Positions 46,101 through 55,891 of a stretch of 64,000 nt of DNA are shown piece by piece. The DNA comes from Saprospiraceae bacterium (GTDB taxonomy: Bacteria; Bacteroidota; Bacteroidia; Chitinophagales; Saprospiraceae), in NCBI GenBank assembly GCA_028285545.1, contig JANQPA010000008.1, forward strand, positions 62,001-126,000. The letters run 5' to 3'. How positions within the stretch are numbered: the first letter of the stretch is position 1; each line of letters opens with the position of its first letter. A program made the position numbers and the translations under genes. Below the pieces are notes generated by a model. That model was given only the letters and a program-made list of their open reading frames with translations, was not told the origin of the DNA and did not search any database.

Positions 46101-46541
46101 GGGAAGGAAAAACTGGCAAATTCCCTACATCTTAGCAGCAATATTTTTGCAACTATCTTATTGGAAAATTTAGGAAACGATCAATTTAAAACACAAAAAC
46201 TTCCAAATCAAGCGCAATTCTCCTCGGTTAATGCCATTCAAATAATAGATGTTAATTTTGATGGTTTTCTGGATGTAATTATTGCAGGTAATTGCTATCA
46301 ATCAGAAGTTGAAACGAGCAGAAATGATGCCAGTGTCGGTTTGTTATTATTAAACAAAGGTGATGGATCATTCTCCCCAGTAGAACCATTTAATAGCAGT
46401 TTATATCTGAATAAAGATGTAAAAAAGCTAAAATTAATTAAGTTAGGTGTTGGAGAAGCCAGTAGGTCCGCACTTTTAGTCGGAAACAATAATGACTACC
46501 TTCAATTGGTACAAATTAGAGGTCGAACTGCTCTTCAATAA
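43167..46541 (+). CDS. Large FG-GAP/VCBS-repeat lipoprotein with ASPIC/UnbV domain (CRTAC1-like)
   Basis: 1124 residues. The lipoprotein signal ends LMTLHSC (Cys24). Two propeller-like blocks of FG-GAP repeats with calcium loops (DIDNDGWED, DVNADGWLD, DLDLDGWPD, DFDNDGWKD, then DADNDGDQD, DFDNDGDLD, DFDQDGDED) flank an ASPIC/UnbV domain (about 510-600: FLQIKFKGPKLNPFAIGVKI, NFPTRGYQSSVSQ, FGLGQ, EVFWPDGKYQKLEE). Such proteins are frequent beside SusC/SusD pairs in marine Bacteroidota and may bind or process carbohydrate at the surface. Enzymatic activity is not established. Likely part of the same locus. Confidence 0.88.
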   Translation: MLKRLLVITFSYLAFGLLMTLHSCQENKNIDSQQARLHDQQSLFTKLPSSSTQVIFQNNIPESGTMNSMIYEYYYNGGGVAIGDIDNDGWEDIYLVSNLGDNKLYANKGGFNFEDITQKAGVAGSFGWSTGVCMTDVNADGWLDIYVCKSGKGKAQDRKNELFINKQNGTFKEAAAEYGLDFAGYSTQAAFFDYDVDEDLDMFLLNHNTSPINTNTPEQYKNQHAPLVGDKLFQNDGGRFKDVSQEAGLINNPMGFGLGVSIGDLDLDGWPDIYIGNDYIEQDYLYMNNGDGTFTEKLKSSIKHTSNFSMGTDISDFNNDGWPDIISLDMVAEDNYSIKTSMSGMNPKAFYHAVDNGFHYQYMFNALQLNNGQNSFSEIAQLAGVSSTDWSWAPLFADFDNDGWKDLFITNGLKRDFRNNDFRKKKLERLKKTQETKEDLKAVMEDLVLETPQRKTQNYFFQNNHNLTFSKKSTEWGITSSSLSNGAAYADLDNDGDLDLVVNNIDEEAGIFRNNSKQNFLQIKFKGPKLNPFAIGVKIIAKYDTINQMLENFPTRGYQSSVSQKLNFGLGQSDKIEELEVFWPDGKYQKLEEISSNQLITLKYSEAMNVSSSSANKHKKVFFKEITKVAAIDHQHIENQYDDFQKESLLPHKMSQFGPALAVADVNGDDLEDFYIGGAKGYPGELYFQQEDGTFIASKFPLWEKEKAYEDVDAIFFDADNDGDQDLYVVSGGNEVEEGNPLLQDRLYLNDGKKQFLKNNKLLPLLPVSGSCVRPCDFDNDGDLDLFIGGRQTPGKYPHPTNSYLLQNDGGLFENISEEAAPDLKKAGMVTDAIWTDFNQDKQMDLLVVGEWMEITFFKNERGKLLKFSPEIDNQLSPLNGWWSSLASLDFDQDGDEDYIIGNLGLNYKYKASKDQPFEVYCNDFDENGSLDIVLGYYNQNELFPLRGRECSSNQMPFIKEKFPTYHAFGSANLAEVYGKEKLANSLHLSSNIFATILLENLGNDQFKTQKLPNQAQFSSVNAIQIIDVNFDGFLDVIIAGNCYQSEVETSRNDASVGLLLLNKGDGSFSPVEPFNSSLYLNKDVKKLKLIKLGVGEASRSALLVGNNNDYLQLVQIRGRTALQ

Positions 46542-46606
46542 GAGAAAAACGTTAAAAAAAAACTAAGATTCAAACGACAATAATGCAATATACGCCTCAC
46601 TTCAGA

Positions 46607-48667
46607 ATGATATCTAATTCAAAATATTTAAGTTACCTTTTGGTTTTTTGTCTTCAGCTCACTCTTTTTGCCTGTCAAAATTCAAATAAAAAAGAACAAG
46701 AGGAAGCTAGAGATTTCCTTCAATCTTCCTTCCCAGATGTTTTAAATCTAAGTGGAATACCTGAAAATGCCTCTGATCGATCAGTATTCATGTTTTCAGA
46801 TAAGGGAGCCTGGTTTGGGTATTCCCTTCCCGATTCAAATAATCTGGATCTGGCAGGAAGCTTTATAGGTCCTTTTCTGATGACTCAGGATAATGGAATT
46901 TGGATTAGTCCAGTTCTTTCCAGATTAAATTTAACGGATGCTTCCACAAATGAACCAATCCCCCTTTCAAGTGCAACAATAAAAAGAATCCATTCATATC
47001 CTGGTAAATTGGTACAAGAATTTGAATTATCTTCTCCAGCTTTAAAGATCAAAACTGAACTCATTTTTGTCAGTGCCCGTACTGCCATTACCAGACTGCA
47101 AATTCAGAACCTGGACCAGAATAGCGAACTTTCCCTATCAGCAAGCTGGGAGGGTAATAGTTTTTTGGAAGGAGTTTCCTTTTCGCAAAATGAAAAAGGA
47201 ATTCGGATTCACTTTTCCAAGAATGAAAATATAGGGATGATCACTTTGGGAGGAGACAGGACCATCAACATTAACTCCGAAAACACAAGCTATCAATTAA
47301 CTTCTTCCAAACAACAAATAAAAGCGGAACCCCTAGAAATGACTTTAGCGCATACTTTTTGTTTTTCACCAGAAGAATGGGGAAAGGAAACGCAGATATT
47401 AGACAAAATCTTTCAAGCACCATCGGAAGCTTTTGCCCAAAATGAAAGTCACTGGAAAGATATTCTGAACAAGGTTCTCTTAAACTTAAATGAGAGATAT
47501 TCAGAAGAAGATTTCCAGCGTATTGCTGTAAAATGTATTCAGACGCTTACAAATAACTGGAGAAGCTCTGCTGGCGCTTTATTGCATGACGGGCTATTCC
47601 CCAGTTATAACTACAGAGGGTTTAATGGTTTTTGGTCATGGGACAGCTGGAAACATGCCGTTACCCTAGCTTATTTTGATCCACAGCTTGCAGAGAATCA
47701 GATAAGAGCGATGTATGATTTCCAGGATGAGATGGGTATGATCGCTGACTGTGTTTATAGGGATACCTCCATTGAAGCACACAATTGGAGAAACACCAAG
47801 CCCCCGCTATCGGGTTGGGCCATTTGGGAAGTATTTCAAAAATCCGGGAATCAAGATTTCCTTTCAGAACTGTTACCTAAGCTCGAAAAATATCACCAAT
47901 GGTGGTACCAGTACAGGGACCAAAATCAGAATGGCCTCTGTGAATATGGTTCAACCGATGGAAGCCTGATCGCTGCCAAATGGGAAAGCGGAATGGATAA
48001 TGCAGTTCGGTTTGATGACACTAGAATTGTGGAGAAAAAATCATATGGCGGTTCCTTGAATATTGAGAGCGCTGACTTAAATGCCTATCTCTGTGCAGAA
48101 AAACAATATCTAGCTAAAATATTCCAGCAACTGGGTGATACTCAAAAAGCCGATCAATATCTTTCACAAGCAAAAGAGCTTCAAAAACAAATTCAGACCA
48201 TTTTCTATAATGAAGAAAAAGGCTGGTTCTTTGATGCCTACCTGGATACACATGAACATCTGGAAGTATACGGTCCTGAAGGTTGGACTCCATTATGGAC
48301 ACAGTTGGCTACTACCGAACAGGCAGAAGCCGTTCGAAAAACCATGCTTAACCCTGATAAGTTTGCCACCTATATCCCCTTTCCCACTCTAGCAGCTGAT
48401 CACCCTAAATTTAAGCCCAACAATGGTTATTGGAGAGGGCCCATTTGGATGGATCAGGTTTATTTTGGGATCACTGCTCTAAAAAATTATGGCTATAAAG
48501 AAGATGCAGCAACTTTGTCCCTTCAAGTTTTTGATCGTTTGGAAGGATTAAAAAATGATGATGGCCCCATCAGAGAAAATTACCATCCGCTTACGGGCAA
48601 AGGTTTGGAGGCTAATCACTTTAGCTGGTCAGCAGCACATTTACTTCTTTTATTACTTGAAGAGTAA
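46607..48667 (+). CDS. GH63-like glycoside hydrolase lipoprotein (YgjK/MGH1 type)
   Basis: 686 residues from ATG 46607. An upstream ATG at 46583 adds eight residues before the lipoprotein signal. Lipobox LTLFAC (Cys23). An N-terminal beta-sandwich (about 40-280) precedes an (alpha/alpha)6 catalytic barrel (about 285-686). Family landmarks: GLFPSYNYRGFNGFWSWDSW with likely acid Asp346, a GPIWMDQVYFGI segment, and RENYHPLTGKGLEANHFSWS with likely base Glu657. Related enzymes (GH63, also GH15/37-like) cleave alpha-glucosidic or mannosidic bonds. The specificity here is not known. It is anchored in the periplasm or outer membrane and is followed only 12 bases later by the GH2 gene, so they are cotranscribed. 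Confidence 0.85.
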   Translation: MISNSKYLSYLLVFCLQLTLFACQNSNKKEQEEARDFLQSSFPDVLNLSGIPENASDRSVFMFSDKGAWFGYSLPDSNNLDLAGSFIGPFLMTQDNGIWISPVLSRLNLTDASTNEPIPLSSATIKRIHSYPGKLVQEFELSSPALKIKTELIFVSARTAITRLQIQNLDQNSELSLSASWEGNSFLEGVSFSQNEKGIRIHFSKNENIGMITLGGDRTININSENTSYQLTSSKQQIKAEPLEMTLAHTFCFSPEEWGKETQILDKIFQAPSEAFAQNESHWKDILNKVLLNLNERYSEEDFQRIAVKCIQTLTNNWRSSAGALLHDGLFPSYNYRGFNGFWSWDSWKHAVTLAYFDPQLAENQIRAMYDFQDEMGMIADCVYRDTSIEAHNWRNTKPPLSGWAIWEVFQKSGNQDFLSELLPKLEKYHQWWYQYRDQNQNGLCEYGSTDGSLIAAKWESGMDNAVRFDDTRIVEKKSYGGSLNIESADLNAYLCAEKQYLAKIFQQLGDTQKADQYLSQAKELQKQIQTIFYNEEKGWFFDAYLDTHEHLEVYGPEGWTPLWTQLATTEQAEAVRKTMLNPDKFATYIPFPTLAADHPKFKPNNGYWRGPIWMDQVYFGITALKNYGYKEDAATLSLQVFDRLEGLKNDDGPIRENYHPLTGKGLEANHFSWSAAHLLLLLLEE

Positions 48668-51840
<3,173 letters not shown>

Positions 51841-51841
<1 letters not shown>

Positions 51842-51882
51842 AACAAGCAGGAGATTTTTTAAAAAAAATCTCCTGCTTGTTT
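51841..51882. terminator. Bidirectional terminator overlapping both convergent stop codons
   Basis: AAACAAGCAGGAGATTTTTT (51841-51860) and its exact complement (51863-51882) form a 20-bp stem with a two-base loop. The TAA of the GH2 gene ends at its left base, and the stop of the convergent oxidoreductase (51881-51883) lies at its right base. The stem serves both strands. Confidence 0.93.
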
Positions 51883-53251
51883 ATAAAACCACCTCTTCAA
51901 TTTTGCCGCCTAATCTACTCTTTTCAGCCATAAAACACATCACATGACTCTCTACCGAAGCCTCAATAGAAGAAGAAAGTAAATCCGGATTTTCTTCGGC
52001 TACTGCCTGGGCCCAATTGGCCACTAAATTCCAATCCCCACCACCATGGCTATCGCTATTCATGGACCATTCCGTCTTTTCTTTAGACAAAAAGTTAGTG
52101 TGAACAAACTGAGACATATCTCCTACTATATCTCCGTGACTACCCATAATTCGAGTTCTTCGGCCATGATAGGAAGTAAAAGCTTCCATATTGAAGGAGG
52201 CAGTAATTCTATCTTCAAACTGGATGCTGGCCACATAATGATCTGGCTGATCATTTTCCATCTGGTACACGCAGCGACCATAATTAGTGGTACGCAGATA
52301 TTCTAGTATGGCTTCACCATGTTTAGACCGGTCTTTCGGTAAATCAAATACATAAGTTCTCTGACGATTATGGTAGTATATTTTCATAGCACTATAAGGG
52401 CAACTTCTTTCAACAGCACAGCCGTCCATACAGCGAGGGGTTGCGCCCTCAGGCATATTTCCTTTATGAAACCACTTTAAATTTCCGAAAGCAGATATTT
52501 TCTCACAGGGTTTTCCTACCATCCAGCGCAGGATATCCATATCATGGCAGGATTTAGCCATAATTATTGGTGTAGTGGCCTTGCTATTATGCCAATTGCC
52601 GCGTACAAAGCTATGGGACATATGCACATGTTCAATTGGCTCAAAATGTTGAATACTAATTAATTCTCCAATGCTTCCATTTTGAATAAGCTCTCGCAGT
52701 TTTATAAAATAGGGAGCGTAACGCAAAACATGGCAAACCGCCACAATCCGCTTGCTTTTTTGAGCCATCGCTAAAATATCCCGGCATTCTCTTTCTGTAG
52801 GCGCAATAGGCTTTTCAAGCAAAACGTGATAACCCATCTCCAGCGCTTTCATACAAGGGCCGTAATGCAGGTCATCTGGAGTGGTAATGATAATCGCATC
52901 AGCAAATTTGGGACGCTCAAAAACATGTTCCCAGGTAACAAAACTATGATCTGCCGGAATATTATGCTTTTGACAATAGCGCTCATTGCGGATGGGGATG
53001 GGTTCAGCAACTCCAACAATATCTAAGTGGCCAGAATATTCAGCTGCATAATTACCATATACATTACCTCGATTCCCAGCACCAAGCGTTATGGCCGTAA
53101 CTGGTTTGGCGGGCCTTGGATATATTGTTTTATCAGGTAGGTGCAAACGATTTCCCAGTTCATCAAATCCGTGTAATGAGTTGCTTAATAGACTGCCTGT
53201 AGCCAGGCCCATTGTTTTTAGTAGATTTCTGCGAGAGAGATTTTTTTTCAT
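51881..53251 (-). CDS. Tat-exported Gfo/Idh/MocA-family oxidoreductase
   Basis: 456 residues. Twin-arginine signal SRRNLLKTMG at the start, so the protein is folded with cofactor before export. N-terminal Rossmann domain (about 45-175) with ITLGAGNRGNVYG for NAD(P), TPDDLHYG and the conserved EKPIAPTERECRD (Lys of EKP). The C-terminal alpha/beta domain carries SCHDMDIL with the usual catalytic His-Asp region. A Cys-rich insert, RCMDGCAVERSCPY (C-x3-C-x5-C, about 275), is notable and may bind metal. It probably oxidises or reduces a sugar or sugar acid, or acts as a GH109-like glycosidase. Convergent with the PUL, so a functional link is likely but not certain. Confidence 0.88.
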   Translation of the reverse strand: MKKNLSRRNLLKTMGLATGSLLSNSLHGFDELGNRLHLPDKTIYPRPAKPVTAITLGAGNRGNVYGNYAAEYSGHLDIVGVAEPIPIRNERYCQKHNIPADHSFVTWEHVFERPKFADAIIITTPDDLHYGPCMKALEMGYHVLLEKPIAPTERECRDILAMAQKSKRIVAVCHVLRYAPYFIKLRELIQNGSIGELISIQHFEPIEHVHMSHSFVRGNWHNSKATTPIIMAKSCHDMDILRWMVGKPCEKISAFGNLKWFHKGNMPEGATPRCMDGCAVERSCPYSAMKIYYHNRQRTYVFDLPKDRSKHGEAILEYLRTTNYGRCVYQMENDQPDHYVASIQFEDRITASFNMEAFTSYHGRRTRIMGSHGDIVGDMSQFVHTNFLSKEKTEWSMNSDSHGGGDWNLVANWAQAVAEENPDLLSSSIEASVESHVMCFMAEKSRLGGKIEEVVL

Positions 53252-53368
53252 TTTTTATTTTACTTTGTTTCGTAGATCAAAAGTTCCATGGATCCGGGAT
53301 TCCTTTATTGAAGATATGAATACTTATGAGCGCTTTTTTAGCACGCAACTTCCTCCGGTAGTAAGGAA

Positions 53369-53592
53369 TTTCGCAGATTCGGCAAATTTATTCATCAAAA
53401 TATTAGAGCATCGCAGAATCGTAATATCAAAGAAGCAGCACATTTTCACATCTACTAATTTACGCATTAAATTATCAAAGCTTTACAGTATTGTGGCATT
53501 ATAGAATCAAATATTTAGCAAATCTTCGAATTAAACCATCAAATTATCATAGTATTGTAGAATCATAGTATCACAGCATCAAATCCATCAAA
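53369..53592. repeat. Degenerate 8-bp-period array in front of the alpha/beta hydrolase gene
   Basis: About 28 consecutive octamers of type TATCATAG / AATCATAG / CATCAAAT keep the same 8-base phase. Clear blocks start at 53401, 53473 and 53545, exactly 72 bases apart. The clearest run is TATCATAG, TATTGTAG, AATCATAG, TATCACAG, CATCAAAT at 53545-53584. It ends three bases before the hydrolase ATG. It occupies most of the 343-base gap 53252-53594, and no gene or usual promoter was found in it. Confidence 0.6.
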
Positions 53593-53594
53593 CC

Positions 53595-54518
53595 ATGGAC
53601 ACCTTAAAAAAGAAAACCCAAGAGAAATACCAACAGTCGCAACAAATGCTGTTCGAAGAAGCCGGCATCCAACCAAAATCTAAATTTATTGATACAAATG
53701 GTCCAGTCAAAACCATTCACTATTTAGAATTGGGTAAAGGCGACCCTCTTATTTTTCTGCATGGAGGCGGGAGTCATGCCAGCGAATGGATTCCCATTCT
53801 TAAACATCTATCAGATTACTTCCATTGCTTTGTAGTGGACCGCCCAGGCTGTGGCCTAAGTGACCACATAAATTATCGAGGCCTCGATTACCGTCAAAGT
53901 GCCGTTGATTTTACTGGATCTTTAATGGATGCTCTTGGCTTGGAAAAAACCAGAATAATAGCCAATTCTATGGGAGGTTATTTTAGTATTTGTTTTGCCT
54001 TGGACTTTCCGGAAAGAGTAGAAAAATTGCTTCTGATTGGAGCACCTGCCGGGATGAATCATTTTATCCCTCCTCAGCTTCGCATTTTGGGGATTAAAGG
54101 ACTGAATACTTTTCTTTTAAATACGGTCGGCAAGCCTAGTCCAAAAACGGTAAGAGACATCCACAAACAACTCATTGTAGCAGATATAAATAATGTATCT
54201 GATTTATATATTGAACATGGGTATCATGCTCAACTTATACCTGGTACTATGAAATCATTTGCTACTCTTCTGGAAAGTGTTTTGACTATGCGAGGATTTC
54301 GAAAAGAGCTCTACTTAGGAGATCAATTAGATCAGTTACAAATTCCCGTTCATTTTATTTGGGGAGATCAGGATGTTTTTGAAAAACCAGAAACAGGCAG
54401 GCAGAAGGCAGCTGTGATTTTCGACCATAGTTTTGAGGTAATAGAGAATGCAGGTCATTTGCCCTGGTTAGATCAACCCGATCAGTGTGCCAGTCTTGCT
54501 GTTAAAAAATTACTATGA
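53595..54518 (+). CDS. Alpha/beta hydrolase
   Basis: 307 residues without signal peptide. Classical alpha/beta hydrolase: FLHGGGSHASEWIP (oxyanion HGGG), VVDRPGCGLSD, the nucleophile elbow ANSMGGYF (Ser125), the acid in WGDQDVFEKPE (Asp) and the His in NAGHLPWLDQPD. Substrate not deducible (ester, epoxide or C-C bond); general members of this type are often called haloalkane-dehalogenase or esterase-like. Its TGA overlaps the ATG of the next gene (ATGA), so the downstream lipoprotein is translationally coupled. It is preceded by the octamer array. Confidence 0.87.
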   Translation: MDTLKKKTQEKYQQSQQMLFEEAGIQPKSKFIDTNGPVKTIHYLELGKGDPLIFLHGGGSHASEWIPILKHLSDYFHCFVVDRPGCGLSDHINYRGLDYRQSAVDFTGSLMDALGLEKTRIIANSMGGYFSICFALDFPERVEKLLLIGAPAGMNHFIPPQLRILGIKGLNTFLLNTVGKPSPKTVRDIHKQLIVADINNVSDLYIEHGYHAQLIPGTMKSFATLLESVLTMRGFRKELYLGDQLDQLQIPVHFIWGDQDVFEKPETGRQKAAVIFDHSFEVIENAGHLPWLDQPDQCASLAVKKLL

Positions 54519-55072
54519 TTTTAAAAAATTATGGTCTTATCATTCTTTGTTTGATAATATGTTTTTCCTGCTCCGAATCATCCTCTCAAAAAAGGATCGA
54601 GGATAATGACTCTAAATCCAGGATTCTAGATTCCTTTTCAACTAAAGACACTTTAAAAAATTCGTTTTATTACTCTTTGGATAAGGGCATAAGCTGGAAA
54701 TCCTTTCATGCAGGTCTTACTAAAGATGTACAAACTACTTTTATTGATACATTGGGAGAACATCTAGTAATTGGTACAGAGGCACATGGCTTGTTCATTA
54801 GCCCCCAAAACACTCCTGACTGGAAACCTTTCGCTACCAATTTACCAGGCAAAAAAATTAGTGCTCTGCACATTAAAAATGGTATTTTATATGTTGGGGT
54901 TTTTAAAATGGGGATTTACCAAAGCAGAAATCGTGGACGGACTTGGGATGCGTTGAATGGTGATTTGCCAGATTTAAAACCGCTTTGGGCGGTTTGCAAC
55001 CGCCTAAAAAAAACTGCTACAAATAACCCTTTAATGCCTTCAACCCCTTTTCTTTACAAAAGGGTTTCATGA
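54515..55072 (+). CDS. Asp-box (BNR) lipoprotein, probably truncated at the 3' end
   Basis: 185 residues. Lipobox LIICFSC (Cys19). Two Asp-box repeats are visible, SLDKGISWKSF and SRNRGRTWDAL, separated by a beta segment (IGTEAHGLFISPQN). Full sialidase/sortilin-like propeller proteins have five or more repeats and over 300 residues, so this one looks cut short. The last 25 or so residues are read through hairpin DNA (54977-55004) and into the 3' end of the convergent TetR gene (56-base overlap), which argues that the original end was lost. Coupled to the upstream hydrolase by an ATGA overlap. It may be a decayed gene rather than a functional one. Confidence 0.55.
   Translation: MILKNYGLIILCLIICFSCSESSSQKRIEDNDSKSRILDSFSTKDTLKNSFYYSLDKGISWKSFHAGLTKDVQTTFIDTLGEHLVIGTEAHGLFISPQNTPDWKPFATNLPGKKISALHIKNGILYVGVFKMGIYQSRNRGRTWDALNGDLPDLKPLWAVCNRLKKTATNNPLMPSTPFLYKRVS
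54977..55004. repeat. Two mutually exclusive hairpins at the end of the Asp-box gene
   Basis: AAACCGC (54977-54983) can pair with GCGGTTT (54989-54995). Alternatively GGCGGTT (54988-54994) pairs with AACCGCC (54998-55004) around a TGC loop. The stems share the same middle bases, so only one can form, the arrangement seen in attenuators. An A-run follows at 55006-55013. Confidence 0.5.
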
Positions 55073-55622
55073 TATTTGCTAGTACCCGCAAATAATGTCT
55101 AATCAAAGTTTTTTCTTCCAGCTTTTCAAAAGAAACAGCAGCTTCTGATATCCAGAATCTAAACAATAGAGTTTTAGCTGATATTAGGTAGGTTATTTCC
55201 TGTTCTGAAAGCCTGGACAAATAGCCGTTCTTGAATAATTTCTCCAAAATGGATCTGATGGCTTTACTTCTCTTTTCCTGTACTCCCACATATTTACTCC
55301 TTATAGATTCATATTGGTTAAGCAGGTGAACGAAGCTTAGCAAAAGACATCGATATTTAAATTGATTCTCAAAAAGTTTTTTCACTGTAATAAAATAATC
55401 CTCCAAGCTTAAAATATTTTCAATATGTATGGTCAAGGAATTGGTTTGAGACAGCGTGTACCAAATTTCATATACCAGATCCTCTTTTTTGGGAAAATAA
55501 TAGGTGATATTACCTAACTTGATATCCAAAGAGGCCGCTAATTCTCTCATGCCAACATATTCGATCCCTCTTTCATTATATAGGTTTAGGGCCTGGATTA
55601 CAATTTTTTCTCTTAGTTTCAT
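55017..55622 (-). CDS. TetR/AcrR-family transcriptional regulator
   Basis: 201 residues. N-terminal HTH (about 5-50: LREKIVIQALNLYNERGIEYVGMRELAASLDIKLGNITYYF, a typical TetR recognition helix ending YYFPKKEDL). The C-terminal ligand-binding helices are divergent. Probably a repressor. Just upstream of its start are two spaced inverted repeats TTGTC-N3-GACAA (see 55640-55680), likely its own operators. They also face the divergent serine hydrolase 270 bases away. The inducer is unknown. Confidence 0.88.
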   Translation of the reverse strand: MKLREKIVIQALNLYNERGIEYVGMRELAASLDIKLGNITYYFPKKEDLVYEIWYTLSQTNSLTIHIENILSLEDYFITVKKLFENQFKYRCLLLSFVHLLNQYESIRSKYVGVQEKRSKAIRSILEKLFKNGYLSRLSEQEITYLISAKTLLFRFWISEAAVSFEKLEEKTLIRHYLRVLANIMKPFCKEKGLKALKGYL

Positions 55623-55639
55623 TTAATTGGGGAAAAATT

Positions 55640-55680
55640 TTGTCAACGACAAGTATTTGTTAATTTTGTCATTGACAAAA
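55640..55680. promoter_or_regulatory. Tandem TetR-type operators
   Basis: Two palindromes with 3-base centres: TTGTC-AAC-GACAA (55640-55652) and TTTTGTC-ATT-GACAAAA (55664-55680, perfect 7-base arms). Their centres are 26 bases apart, about two and a half helical turns. The nearer one ends 18 bases upstream of the TetR start codon. The sites can bind two dimers and repress the tetR gene and possibly the divergent serine hydrolase gene. Confidence 0.75.
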
Positions 55681-55723
55681 GTACTAAATCCATATTACAT
55701 TCACCATTGATCTTTATTCGATC

Positions 55724-55807
55724 TATAGTGACATCCTTTCGGCCCTCGAAAACGCCTGGAACCAGGCCAATGGTGAAACCTTTGGCCACTTTTCTTTTCT
55801 TATTTGA
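55724..55807 (+). pseudogene. Relic of a SnoaL-like (NTF2-fold) gene
   Basis: A short frame lacking a start reads YSDILSALENAWNQANGETF and then GHFSFLI before a stop. This matches the typical N-terminal region of SgcJ/EcaC-type SnoaL-like proteins (ALE-AWN-xx-x-ET/AF-A-x-F). No continuation is found in any frame before the serine hydrolase. It lies between the TetR operators and the hydrolase, so the original TetR-controlled gene may have been lost. The match is short and the assignment tentative. Confidence 0.4.
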
Positions 55808-55891
55808 TCCTGTAATTTTCCTATCTTAGACAGTCTTTATTGATTGAAATTTGGCAGGTTCCTGTTAATTTTGAAAATTAAACTCATCACA

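Noticed and set aside
53091-53504. Open frame of 137 codons on the plus strand
   Set aside because: It runs antisense to the oxidoreductase start and then through the octamer array; residues are low-complexity and match no family.
53369-53592. CRISPR array
   Set aside because: Units are 8 bases with no unique spacers of constant length, and no cas genes are present.
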